Shown here piece after piece: positions 1 to 7,545 of a DNA stretch of 64,000 nt (within the stretch, counting starts at the first letter, position 1; each line of letters opens with the position of its first letter). The notes beneath the pieces are model-generated. The model did not search any database and was not told the origin of the DNA. It saw nothing but the letters and a program-made list of their open reading frames with translations. The DNA lies in NCBI RefSeq assembly GCF_002356335.1, contig NZ_AP018165.1, forward strand, positions 2,728,001 through 2,792,000. Direction: 5' to 3'. A program made the translations under genes and the position numbers. The DNA comes from [Mycobacterium] stephanolepidis. GTDB lineage: Bacteria > Actinomycetota > Actinomycetes > Mycobacteriales > Mycobacteriaceae.

Positions 1-889
1 GCACGATGCCGCGCCCCTCCTTGGCCACCATCTCCATTGCCGCATCCAGCTGCGGACCGCAATCGCAACGGCGAGAGCCGAATACGTCGCCGGTCAGACA
101 CTCAGAGTGCACCCGCACCAATACATCATTGCCGTCGCCTTCGGGCCCGGAAATGTCTCCCAGTACCAATGCCACATGCTCGACGTCGTCGTAAATGCTC
201 GTGTACCCCACCGCACGGAACTCGCCGTGCTGAGTGGGAATCCGTGCCTCCGCGATCCGCTCCACATGCTTCTCGTGCTTGCGCCGCCACTCGATCAGGT
301 CCGCGATCGATACCAGGGCAAGGTTGTGTTCGTCGGCGAAGACCCGCAGTTCCTCGGTTTGGGCCATGGCGCCCTCGTCTTTTTGGCTGACGATCTCGCA
401 GATCACCGCGGCGGGCCGTAGCCCCGCCAGCTTCGCCAGATCCACCGAGGCCTCGGTGTGGCCCGGACGCCGCAGCACTCCGCCGTCCTTGGCGCGCAAC
501 GGAACAACGTGGCCCGGTTTGGTGAAGTCATCGGGTGCGCTTGTCGCATCGGCCAGCAACCTCATTGTCGCCGCGCGATCGGACGCCGAAATCCCGGTTC
601 CGATACCATTTTTCGCGTCGACGGTGACCGTGTATGCGGTGCCGTGCTTGTCCTGGTTTACCGCGTATTGAGGTAAGAGTCCGAGGCGATCGCAGTCCTC
701 CCCGGCCAGCGGCACACAGAGGTAGCCCGACGTGTATCGCACCATGAACGCCACCAACTCCGGGGTGGCCTTCTCCGCGGCGAAAATCAGATCGCCTTCG
801 TTCTCCCGATCCTCATCGTCGACGACGACGATGGCCTTACCGGCGGCGATATCGGCGACAGCGCGTTCGATGCTGTCCAACCTGGTCAT
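1..889 (-). CDS. ribBA: Bifunctional DHBP synthase / GTP cyclohydrolase II, 3' part outside window
   Basis: The enzyme converts ribulose 5-phosphate to 3,4-dihydroxy-2-butanone 4-phosphate and opens GTP, the two entry reactions of riboflavin synthesis in the cytosol. The visible 296 residues begin [10 protein letters not shown]. The DHBP synthase acidic loop [12 protein letters not shown] lies at about residues 23-34. The second domain starts near residue 207, and its zinc cysteines SECLTG and RRCDCG are visible just before the window edge. About 130 residues of the cyclohydrolase domain are missing because the gene runs off position 1. It lies downstream of ribC on the same strand, 96 nt away, so it probably belongs to the same riboflavin cluster. 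The family is certain; only the truncated end is unknown. Confidence 0.95.
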   Translation of the reverse strand, partial: MTRLDSIERAVADIAAGKAIVVVDDEDRENEGDLIFAAEKATPELVAFMVRYTSGYLCVPLAGEDCDRLGLLPQYAVNQDKHGTAYTVTVDAKNGIGTGISASDRAATMRLLADATSAPDDFTKPGHVVPLRAKDGGVLRRPGHTEASVDLAKLAGLRPAAVICEIVSQKDEGAMAQTEELRVFADEHNLALVSIADLIEWRRKHEKHVERIAEARIPTQHGEFRAVGYTSIYDDVEHVALVLGDISGPEGDGNDVLVRVHSECLTGDVFGSRRCDCGPQLDAAMEMVAKEGRGIV

Positions 890-985
890 GGGGACCACTC
901 TCGTTAGGGGCGTGTGGGGCACGTTAATTATGAACCACCGCGAATCGAACGATTCGAGCGCTGTTCACTCAGCGGAACCAGGGAC
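890..985 (-). promoter_or_regulatory. ribC-ribBA intergenic spacer with small hairpin and AT-rich -10-like stretch
   Basis: This 96-nt spacer holds a short inverted repeat at 941-956 (CGAATC, four-base loop, GATTCG). On the reverse strand there is an AT-rich CATAATTAAC stretch nearer ribBA. The latter could be a -10 element giving ribBA its own promoter. No FMN riboswitch fold is recognisable. The function is inference only. Confidence 0.35.
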
Positions 986-1582
986 CTAAGAACGGTGCTC
1001 GAGGAGGCGCTCCACGTACTTGGCAATGACATCCACTTCTAGGTTCACCGGCGTCCCCACCTCGGCAGATCCGAGCGTCGTCAACCCCAAGGTGGTGGGA
1101 ATCAGCGACACCTCGAACCAATCCGGCCCCAGTGCCGACACCGTCAGTGACACCCCGTCCACGGTGATCGAGCCCTTTTCGACGACGTATCTGGCCACCT
1201 GTGCGGGCAGTGAGACGCGCACCACTTCCCAGTTCTCCGACGGAGTGCGGACAAGCACGTTGCCGGTGCCGTCGACATGCCCTTGCACGATGTGCCCACC
1301 GAGTCGGCTGTTGACCGCCGCTGCACGCTCAAGATTGACCTTCGTACCCGTCCCGATCTTGTCCAGGCTCGAGCGCGACAAGGTTTCCCCCATGACGTCG
1401 GTGGTGAAGACTCCACCGGGACGCACCTCGACCACCGTCAGGCAGACACCATTGACGGCTATCGAATCGCCATGTTTGACGTCCTCGACAACCAGCGGGC
1501 CGAGGACGGTGAGGCGGGCAGAGTCGCCGAGATCCTCTCTGCCCAAGACCTCGCCAAGCTCTTCAACGATTCCGGTGAACAT
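986..1582 (-). CDS. ribC: Riboflavin synthase, alpha chain
   Basis: It catalyses dismutation of two 6,7-dimethyl-8-ribityllumazines to riboflavin and the pyrimidinedione, the last step of riboflavin formation. The 198-residue length is normal. The protein shows the two internally repeated lumazine-binding barrels, at about 1-97 and 98-195. The N-terminal signature is MFTGIVEE, and the second repeat carries GHIVQGHVDGTG. The ATG at 1582 is preceded by TAGTCT six nucleotides upstream (1589-1594), which suggests a leaderless transcript. The downstream neighbour is ribBA. In M. tuberculosis the homologous gene sits beside lprG; here about 6.9 kb of envelope and transport genes lie between them. 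Confidence 0.97.
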   Translation of the reverse strand: MFTGIVEELGEVLGREDLGDSARLTVLGPLVVEDVKHGDSIAVNGVCLTVVEVRPGGVFTTDVMGETLSRSSLDKIGTGTKVNLERAAAVNSRLGGHIVQGHVDGTGNVLVRTPSENWEVVRVSLPAQVARYVVEKGSITVDGVSLTVSALGPDWFEVSLIPTTLGLTTLGSAEVGTPVNLEVDVIAKYVERLLEHRS

Positions 1583-1588
1583 GGAACC

Positions 1589-1594
1589 AGACTA
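1589..1594 (-). promoter_or_regulatory. Leaderless -10 element of ribC
   Basis: On the reverse strand TAGTCT (TANNNT) ends six nucleotides before the ribC ATG. Transcription is therefore predicted to start at or next to the start codon. Confidence 0.6.
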
Positions 1595-1610
1595 GGACGA
1601 CCGTGCCGGG

Positions 1611-2177
1611 CTAGGCGTGCGTCCCCGCCAGTGCACAGGCCATCTGAACGTTGTGCGCATCGGTGTTCAGGTCGTTGGCCTTCCCGTTTACACCGTCCAC
1701 CGGTGCCCGGACACCCATGAGGATCATCAGCTTGTTGGCGTTCGTCGCCCACGAACGCATCGGATCGGCGATCGCCGGGTCCAGCTCCGGGGTACTTGCC
1801 GCCTCATTGGCGAAGGATGCGGCCTCACGGAGCGCGGTTCGGCCCGTGCCATTGCTGGACGAGACGTACGTGTCGCTGTAGTTGCCTTCCATACCGGCCA
1901 GGTTCTCGGCAAAATCGGAGTAGTTGGTGGCCGCGTAATCAAGTGCCGTCGCGAACTTGGCGCACGCCTCGATGGCCGCCGGAGCGGCGCTATCGGAGGT
2001 GGGTGCGGGCGCGGCCGCCATGGCGGGGCCGGGCGCCACGACAGTCTGCTGAGCGGGCTGTTCCGAAGGATCCGGCTGATCGGGCTCCGCGTATGCCGAC
2101 GGGACGACCGTCAGCCCCATACCGATCGCAACCAATGCAGGCACGACCGCCTTGCGACACAGATGTAGTGACCTCAT
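1611..2177 (-). CDS. Secreted mycobacterial protein of unknown function
   Basis: The 188-residue protein has a Sec signal peptide: basic residues, then a hydrophobic stretch, cleaved after an AYA motif near residue 30. A Pro/Ala-rich linker (about 31-70) follows. The C-terminal domain of about 115 residues contains two cysteines, in an EACAKFA segment and an MACALAG segment, which could form a disulfide. I do not recognise a named domain; the overall plan resembles small secreted helical proteins common in mycobacteria. The start is supported by GGAGAGG about 5 nt before the ATG. It is divergent from the porin genes across a 442-nt spacer and could share regulation with them. Confidence 0.75.
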   Translation of the reverse strand: MRSLHLCRKAVVPALVAIGMGLTVVPSAYAEPDQPDPSEQPAQQTVVAPGPAMAAAPAPTSDSAAPAAIEACAKFATALDYAATNYSDFAENLAGMEGNYSDTYVSSSNGTGRTALREAASFANEAASTPELDPAIADPMRSWATNANKLMILMGVRAPVDGVNGKANDLNTDAHNVQMACALAGTHA

Positions 2178-2619
2178 CGATTCCTCTCCAGATTCTCTGG
2201 TGCCGTGACCGTACCGGGAATTCCATAAGACGTCGCGTTAGTACGGCACCGATATTCGATGGTGAGTTGCGGAATTGTCACAAGTCTGAACGAGAGTTGA
2301 ACAACCGATATACGGCGTGAAATTCGACTGACCGTTGAAAAGTGGGCTGGATACCCCTACGGGGTAGTCCCAAACGATCGCGGCGAGGCGGTAACGACAC
2401 CAGTGGTTTTCGTCACAATCGCCGAGGCAGAAGGCTTTTCGCGTTTCAAATCATCGCGGTTGGAACGGTGTGTACCGACGTACGAAATGGATAGACATTG
2501 GGCGATAACTGTTGTCCGTCCATTAACCGTTTCGCAATGCGGCACCCCCAACATTCGTCTGGACAGCTTCCTCACAGAAGTCATGGACATCACCACACAA
2601 TGAGAGGCGCCACCGCACC
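2178..2619. other. 442-nt divergent intergenic region ahead of the porin genes
   Basis: No convincing gene is present; short open frames here have no recognisable protein features. The region holds a perfect 15-bp palindrome (2352-2366) listed separately and a TTGAAA -35-like element at 2335-2340. The long AT-richer stretch before the porin start is consistent with a long 5' leader, which is known for mspA-type porin mRNAs. The GAGAGG at 2602-2607 could act as a rather distant ribosome-binding site for the porin ATG at 2620. Confidence 0.5.
2352..2366. promoter_or_regulatory. Copper-repressor-like (CsoR/RicR-type) palindromic operator candidate
   Basis: The sequence TACCCC-TAC-GGGGTA is a perfect 6-bp-arm inverted repeat. 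It has the G/C-tract architecture typical of CsoR-family copper repressor boxes (general form TACCC...GGGTA). It lies 175 nt from the start of the divergent secreted protein and 254 nt upstream of the first porin. It directly follows a TTGAAA -35-like hexamer, a position suited to repression. Assignment to copper is by resemblance only. Confidence 0.5.
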
Positions 2620-3321
2620 ATGCTGAAAAGTCTTGTCACTCTGACTGCTGTATGCGCGCTAGCCGCAACTGCGCCCCTCGCCCTGGCCGAACCCGGTGAT
2701 GATCCGGCGCCCGTGCAGCCGGTGGCCGATGCGCCGCCTCCCCCGCCCGGTGATACCGGCGCCATGCCGTCCGCAGAGCCCGGCACCTTGTCTACCCCGG
2801 ATGGTTGGATCCTGGCCGTGGCAGGCAAGGATGAAAGCCTGCTCCCAGTGGCCCCGCTGACCACCGCGCTGTCCTCGCGTGAATACATCGTCGGCGGCAC
2901 CTTCATCGGAGGGGTGAAGGGCTCGGGTAAGACCAAGCTCGCCGGTGGCACCCTGGAGGCCGGCTACCAAATCGGCTGCGGTATCAACGGCGGGCCTGTC
3001 GAGCTCATGGGTGGAGCCGGTATCACTCCTGGCATCGGCGCAGGCCTCAACAACACAGGACTTGCATCGGCGAGTGCCAGTGTCGGCGTCAGTGTCGTCG
3101 GCCAGATCAAGGTCGGCCTTCGCCCGGGCACGGTGACCATCGTACCGGTCAACAAGAAGACCTTTGAGGGCACCACCACACGTACCACCATCACCGGCTT
3201 CCGTATCAAGATCGACGGCTGCGTCGGTCAGTCCTTCATCCGGTCGTATGCGACCTTCACCAGTTCCACCGAGAACACCGATGACGTGGTCACCTACATG
3301 GGTGTCACCAAGGCCGTCTGA
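2620..3321 (+). CDS. MspA-family porin, first of a tandem pair
   Basis: An outer-membrane (mycomembrane) channel protein that would admit small hydrophilic solutes. The protein is 233 residues. The signal peptide ends near ALA at 21-23, followed by a proline-rich segment (about 28-60) and an MspA beta-barrel domain to the C terminus. Family signatures include TLEAGYQIGCGI (111-122) and the C-terminal IKIDGCVGQSFIRSYA. Cys120 and Cys201 are shared with the next gene and could pair. The aspartate pair that lines the M. smegmatis MspA constriction is not evident at the equivalent loop (ELMGGAGI). The second porin follows after 62 nt, so co-transcription is likely. Confidence 0.93.
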   Translation: MLKSLVTLTAVCALAATAPLALAEPGDDPAPVQPVADAPPPPPGDTGAMPSAEPGTLSTPDGWILAVAGKDESLLPVAPLTTALSSREYIVGGTFIGGVKGSGKTKLAGGTLEAGYQIGCGINGGPVELMGGAGITPGIGAGLNNTGLASASASVGVSVVGQIKVGLRPGTVTIVPVNKKTFEGTTTRTTITGFRIKIDGCVGQSFIRSYATFTSSTENTDDVVTYMGVTKAV

Positions 3322-3383
3322 CATTGATGACCGAAACACCCACAGCCAGCCCACTGCTCCAGACCTCGAGAGGTACCAACCCC

Positions 3384-4073
3384 ATGCTCAAGAGTCTTAT
3401 CACCCTGACCGCCGTGTGCGCACTCGCGGCGTCGACTCCGCTCGCCCTGGCAGACCCATCCGACGAGCCATCCCCCGTACAGCCAGTCGCTGACGGCCCG
3501 CCGCCGGACAACGGCCTCGTCGGCTCCGAGGATCCGGGCGTCGTCAAGACCCCCGATGGCTGGACCCTGACCGTCGGCGCCAAGGATGAGACCCAACTAC
3601 CCATCCCGCCGCTGACCACCGCCACCTCATCGCGCGAGTATCTCGCCGGTGGCACGTTCACCGGCTCGGCAAAGGGCGGCGGCACCAAGCTGTCCGGAGG
3701 CACCCTGGAAGCCGGCTATCAGATCGGTTGCGGCATCTCCCTCAACACGGTAAAGCTCAACGGCTCGATTGGCCTGTCAGCATCGCTAAACGCAGGTATC
3801 ACTGCCGCTGGAGTTCCATCGCTGGGCCCCGGTTTGTCGATGCCCATTCAGGGCCAGATCGAAGTGCACCCGCAGCCCGGTGAGGTCATCAACGTCTCGG
3901 TCGACAAGAAGAAGTACAAGGGCAGCGAAGTGCGCATCACCCTCAAGGACGTGCACATCAAGATCGACGGTTGCATCGGCCAGTCGTTCCTGCGTTCGTA
4001 CGCCGTGCTGACCAGCTCGTCGAAGGACAACGACGATATCGTCGCCTACTACGGCGTCACGAAGACCGTCTAA
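3384..4073 (+). CDS. MspA-family porin, second of a tandem pair
   Basis: A 229-residue paralogue of the preceding porin, with the same signal peptide (MLKSLITLTAVCALA), the same proline-rich N-terminal segment and the same barrel motifs (TLEAGYQIGCGI; IKIDGCIGQSFLRSYA). The start is placed at 3384, not the in-frame upstream ATG at 3324. This start aligns exactly with the paralogue's N terminus and has GAGAGGT about 9 nt upstream. Cys116 and Cys197 are conserved between the pair. The loop corresponding to the pore constriction is KLNGSIGL, so its charge differs from that of its neighbour and of MspA. The duplication probably arose in tandem and gives two porins with different eyelets. Confidence 0.93.
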   Translation: MLKSLITLTAVCALAASTPLALADPSDEPSPVQPVADGPPPDNGLVGSEDPGVVKTPDGWTLTVGAKDETQLPIPPLTTATSSREYLAGGTFTGSAKGGGTKLSGGTLEAGYQIGCGISLNTVKLNGSIGLSASLNAGITAAGVPSLGPGLSMPIQGQIEVHPQPGEVINVSVDKKKYKGSEVRITLKDVHIKIDGCIGQSFLRSYAVLTSSSKDNDDIVAYYGVTKTV

Positions 4074-4115
4074 TTCAGACCGTCCGATCTCGTCCAGCGC
4101 AGAGGAGCCGCAGCC

Positions 4116-4838
4116 ATGAAAAACCCCGATCGTCCGTCCATCGTGAAGATCGGGGTAGCTGCGGCTCTTGCCGCTAGTGCGCTGCTCCCCTCCGCGGCAA
4201 CCGCCGGCGCCGATCCCGGGGAACCGGACCCGGCGCCGGTGCCCGCGGCCGCACCTCCCCCTACGGCACCTCCCGGCCCGCCGGAGCCGCCACCGCCGTC
4301 TCACATCGGCAACCCGCTCGCCCTGTCCGGAACCGACCAGGGCCCCGGTGGCATACCCACCAACCTGGCAATCGTGGGTAATCCCAATCTGATTGGCCAG
4401 AATCCGGCACCGGCAGCACCGACGGCACCGGGCTTCGAGACTCCCGTCGTCACCCCGAACACGAGGGCGCTCAACAACCAGTACCTGTTGCCGCAGAACC
4501 TGAAGCCCGCCGAGCCCGGCAAGGGCGAGATCTACGGCGTGAACCCCGGAGAAGAGAACGCCGATATCTCCGGCGGTGACTACCTGGGCAGGCTCGTTCG
4601 GGGCGTACAGGACGGTCAGTGGCGAGGCGGCATCGTAGGCCGCGGGACCAAGGAATCGCTCAACCAGCCCCTGCCCGGCACCGCCCCGCCTCCCGGAACA
4701 CGCATTCCCGGTTTGGGTGATGACTCGCAGGGCCCCGCGCCCGAGCAGTGGCACTGGACCCCGCCCGAGGCGCCCGAAGGCGCTGCTCCCGCGCCCGGTG
4801 CACCGCCGGCACCTGCCGCGCCTGCGCCTCCCGCGTAA
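4116..4838 (+). CDS. Proline-rich secreted protein downstream of porins
   Basis: The 240-residue protein has a Sec signal peptide (hydrophobic core about 12-30, cleavage near AGA). Long Pro/Ala-rich segments follow at the N-terminal end (about 33-65) and at the extreme C terminus (about 215-240). The central 70-210 region contains repeated NP and PG turns and motifs such as GIYGVNPGEEN-like stretches, but no catalytic signature. I recognise no domain. It follows the second porin by 42 nt, so it is probably in the same transcript and may be a cell-wall-associated partner. Its TAA stop abuts the stop codon of the convergent metI with no spacer. Confidence 0.75.
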   Translation: MKNPDRPSIVKIGVAAALAASALLPSAATAGADPGEPDPAPVPAAAPPPTAPPGPPEPPPPSHIGNPLALSGTDQGPGGIPTNLAIVGNPNLIGQNPAPAAPTAPGFETPVVTPNTRALNNQYLLPQNLKPAEPGKGEIYGVNPGEENADISGGDYLGRLVRGVQDGQWRGGIVGRGTKESLNQPLPGTAPPPGTRIPGLGDDSQGPAPEQWHWTPPEAPEGAAPAPGAPPAPAAPAPPA

Positions 4839-5501
4839 CTATCGCCGAAGCGCCTTGCGCGCCAGATAGTTTCCAAAGAACTGCGCCGCCTGGACCAGCG
4901 CGATGATGATGACGGTCGATACGATCGTCACCTGCCAGTTGAAACGCTGATATCCCTGCACGATCGCGAAGTCGCCCAAACCGCCACCGCCCACCAAACC
5001 TGCCATCGCGGACATGTCCACAATCCCGATGAGCACAAAGGTGTAGCCGAGTATCAACGGCCCGAGCGCTTCCGGCACCAGCAGCGTCAGGATGATCCGC
5101 AACGGCCCGGCACCGACTGCGCGCGCCGCCTCGATGACCCCGGGGTCGATGGTCACCAGGTTCTGTTCGACAATGCGCGCAATCGCGAAAGACGCCGCGA
5201 CGATCATCACGAACACCACCGCCGTAGTGCCGATGGTCGTCCCCACCACCCCAAGTGTGATCGGTCCGAGTGCGGCGATCAGCACCACGAACGGTATGGG
5301 CCGGACGATGTTCACCACCACGTTGAGCAGCGTATGCAGCACCCGGTTCTGCAACAGCCCACCGGATCTCGTGGTGTACAGCAGCACTCCCAAGCCCAGA
5401 CCGATGACACCGCCCACCACAAGGGTGATCGACACCATATACAGGGTGTCGCCAAAGGCTTCGAACAATTGCGGGCGCAACCGCTCCCAATTCGTCGTCA
5501 T
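4839..5501 (-). CDS. metI: Methionine ABC transporter permease
   Basis: The integral-membrane subunit of a D/L-methionine importer. At 220 residues it has the normal MetI length, with about five transmembrane helices and the BPD_transp_1 fold. The cytoplasmic coupling loop EAARAVGAGPLRIILTLLVPE (about 140-160) contains the EAA motif that contacts the ATPase. The start ATG overlaps the metN stop by 4 nt (ATGA), so translation is coupled. The gene order from the promoter is metQ-metN-metI, a complete transporter operon. Substrate assignment rests on the subunit types and the NIL domain of the neighbour. Confidence 0.93.
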   Translation of the reverse strand: MTTNWERLRPQLFEAFGDTLYMVSITLVVGGVIGLGLGVLLYTTRSGGLLQNRVLHTLLNVVVNIVRPIPFVVLIAALGPITLGVVGTTIGTTAVVFVMIVAASFAIARIVEQNLVTIDPGVIEAARAVGAGPLRIILTLLVPEALGPLILGYTFVLIGIVDMSAMAGLVGGGGLGDFAIVQGYQRFNWQVTIVSTVIIIALVQAAQFFGNYLARKALRR

Positions 5502-6529
5502 CGCCTCACCTGCTGGATGGTCGTCACTGCGGATAAGTCCGAAATAATCTGCGCCACTTGACTATCAGGCCCCTCAAGCTCGAGTGTGAGATTGCCGAAT
5601 GAGCGCGACTGAAGAGTGGTGATACCTCCGTAGACCACCTCGAAACGCACCCCGAGCTCGGTGGCACGCGCCAGCGCCGGTCCTATCTGGACGCCCTCGC
5701 TGATCTCCACTGAGACAATGCTTCCCTTGTGCCGCTGAGCTATTCGGGCGACATCCGCGGCGCTGGGAGTGTTCTGCAGAACCGTGCCGACGAAGCGTTT
5801 ACCCGCCTCACTCTGCGGTGTCGAGAAAACGTCGAAAACGGTGCCGGACTCGACGACCCTGCCATCGGCGAGAACCGCGACACGATCGGCCACCGTACGC
5901 ACCACGTCCATCTCGTGGGTGATCACCACGATGGTGACTCCGAACTCGTCGTTCACCGTGCGTAGCAGTTGCAGCACATCGCCGGTGGTCTCGGGATCCA
6001 AGGCGCTGGTGGCCTCGTCGGCCAACAGGATGGACGGCGATGTCGCGAGTGCGCGCGCAATCCCGACACGTTGTTTCTGCCCACCGGAGAGCTGATCCGG
6101 ATAGCTCTTCGCCTTTTCACCCAAGCCGACGAACTCCAGCAGCTCGGCGACCCGCGCGGTGCGCTTCTCGGCCGTCCACCCGGCCACCCGCAGCGGGTAG
6201 GCGATGTTTCCCGCTACGGTCCGGGATCGAAAGAGATTGAACTGCTGAAAGATCATGCCCACATCGGTACGCAGACTGCGCAATTCACGCCCTCCGAGGG
6301 CACTCACCTCGGCTCCGTCCACCACGACCCGACCAGAGCTGGGTCGCTCGAGCCCATTGATGAGACGTACCAGTGTGCTCTTCCCTGCCCCCGAGTAACC
6401 GATCATGGCGAACACGTCGCCCGCGTCGATGTCCAGCGACACGTCATCGACGGCGGTGACGGTCTTCTTGCCCACCCGAAACGTCTTGCTGACGTTCTCG
6501 AACCGGATGAGCGGTGCCGCTTCCGTCAT
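5498..6529 (-). CDS. metN: Methionine ABC transporter ATP-binding protein with NIL domain
   Basis: The 343-residue ATPase powers methionine uptake. Walker A is GYSGAGKST (about 44-52), the ABC signature is LSGGQKQRVGIARAL (about 143-157) and Walker B is ILLADEATSALD. The C-terminal part (about 265-343) matches the NIL ligand-binding domain, which in MetN proteins senses cytosolic methionine and inhibits transport. It overlaps metQ upstream and metI downstream by 4 nt each, showing one operon. All key ATPase residues are present. Confidence 0.95.
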   Translation of the reverse strand: MTEAAPLIRFENVSKTFRVGKKTVTAVDDVSLDIDAGDVFAMIGYSGAGKSTLVRLINGLERPSSGRVVVDGAEVSALGGRELRSLRTDVGMIFQQFNLFRSRTVAGNIAYPLRVAGWTAEKRTARVAELLEFVGLGEKAKSYPDQLSGGQKQRVGIARALATSPSILLADEATSALDPETTGDVLQLLRTVNDEFGVTIVVITHEMDVVRTVADRVAVLADGRVVESGTVFDVFSTPQSEAGKRFVGTVLQNTPSAADVARIAQRHKGSIVSVEISEGVQIGPALARATELGVRFEVVYGGITTLQSRSFGNLTLELEGPDSQVAQIISDLSAVTTIQQVRR

Positions 6530-7392
6530 TTCTCGGCGCGGATCTGCTGCTCGATCCTCGCCAGGATGGACGCGCAGTCCTGGCCACTCTTTGTCACCGT
6601 CAGTTGAGTTCCCTTGCTCTCCTTGGCGTATGCCTCGGTAACGGCCGGGGAATGAAAGACATCGACGAGTTTCTGATACGTCGGATTGTCCTTCTCCTCG
6701 TCGCGCGCAACGATGACGTTGATATACGGCTCGGCGCCCGGACTGGCCGGGTCATCGGCGTAGAGCGCGCTCTTGGGGTCGATGTTCGACTGCGCCAGAT
6801 AGGTGTTGTTGATGACGGCGCCATCGATCGACTTGAGAGACAATGCCGTCTGCGCCGCGTCCACCAACGTCACGGTGACCCTCGATGCCCCCTTGTCGAT
6901 ATCGGCCACACTCGGTGTCGTACGTCCACCCTTGAGCGCGATGAGCCCGGCCGCCTTCAACACGAACAGCGCGCGCGCCTGGTTGGGCGGATCGTTGGGA
7001 ATCGCGATCTGTCCGCCTTGCGGAACATCCGCTATCGCCTTGTGCTTCTGTGAATAGAGTCCGAGCGGCACGATATAGGTGGCACCGACCGGAGCAAGAT
7101 TCGCGCTATCGGCGACGTTGTATTCACCCAGGAAACGAAGATGCTGGAATAGATTCACATCGATCTGTTTTTGAGTGAGCGCTACATTGGGTTGGCTGTA
7201 GTCGGTGAAGTTGGTGGTGACGAGCTTGATTCCCGCCTTCCCCGCTTCATCGACAAAGACGTCCCACGAGTCTTTACCCGCCTCTGTGGTGCCGATACAC
7301 ACGATGTTTCCACCACGATCGTCGCTCGCGGAGCACCCGACGGTCCCCATGGCTATCGCGGCGGCTGCGAGAGCAATGGCAATGCGTTTCAT
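6526..7392 (-). CDS. metQ: Methionine-binding lipoprotein of ABC transporter
   Basis: The 288-residue substrate-binding lipoprotein captures methionine outside the membrane. The signal peptide MKRIAIALAAAAIAMG ends in a lipobox before Cys (TVGC, about 17-20). The mature part is of the NLPA/MetQ type, with ITLVTTNFTDY-like and IAIPNDPPNQARAL-type segments typical of the family. The start was chosen at 7392 because it begins the lipoprotein signal peptide and has GGAAGGT just upstream; a longer in-frame start at 7509 would spoil the signal. It is the first gene of metQNI. A perfect inverted repeat 27-45 nt upstream is a likely operator. Confidence 0.94.
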   Translation of the reverse strand: MKRIAIALAAAAIAMGTVGCSASDDRGGNIVCIGTTEAGKDSWDVFVDEAGKAGIKLVTTNFTDYSQPNVALTQKQIDVNLFQHLRFLGEYNVADSANLAPVGATYIVPLGLYSQKHKAIADVPQGGQIAIPNDPPNQARALFVLKAAGLIALKGGRTTPSVADIDKGASRVTVTLVDAAQTALSLKSIDGAVINNTYLAQSNIDPKSALYADDPASPGAEPYINVIVARDEEKDNPTYQKLVDVFHSPAVTEAYAKESKGTQLTVTKSGQDCASILARIEQQIRAEK

Positions 7393-7418
7393 GTCTACCT
7401 TCCAAAATTCAGTGTGAT

Positions 7419-7437
7419 CACAATGGTTGACATTGTG
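7419..7437. promoter_or_regulatory. Inverted repeat upstream of metQ (candidate operator)
   Basis: CACAATG-GTTGA-CATTGTG has perfect 7-bp arms separated by 5 nt and lies 27 nt upstream of the metQ start. Position and symmetry suit a dimeric repressor controlling methionine uptake. The regulator cannot be named from this window. A SAM-type riboswitch is not evident in the short leader. Confidence 0.55.
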
Positions 7438-7545
7438 GAATTTCTGAAGGCTCAGCAAATTTAATAATGGCCCCAGAACGGCGCCACAGTACCAGAATAG
7501 AAAACGCAATGCGCCCTGTACTAATGCGAAATGAGCCGGCGAAGC

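Noticed and set aside
890..985. An FMN riboswitch in front of ribBA
   Set aside because: The 96-nt spacer lacks the long conserved FMN aptamer pattern; only a small hairpin is present.
2403..2603. A 66-codon forward open frame before the first porin
   Set aside because: There is no ribosome-binding site, no similarity I recognise, and it lies in the putative porin leader.
3786..4754. A 322-codon reverse open frame across the second porin and the proline-rich gene
   Set aside because: It is antisense to two genes with signal peptides and family motifs; its own translation is Gly/Arg-rich with no recognisable domain.
7393..7545. A SAM riboswitch in front of metQNI
   Set aside because: The leader is short and shows a simple palindrome rather than the multi-helix fold and conserved bases of a SAM riboswitch.
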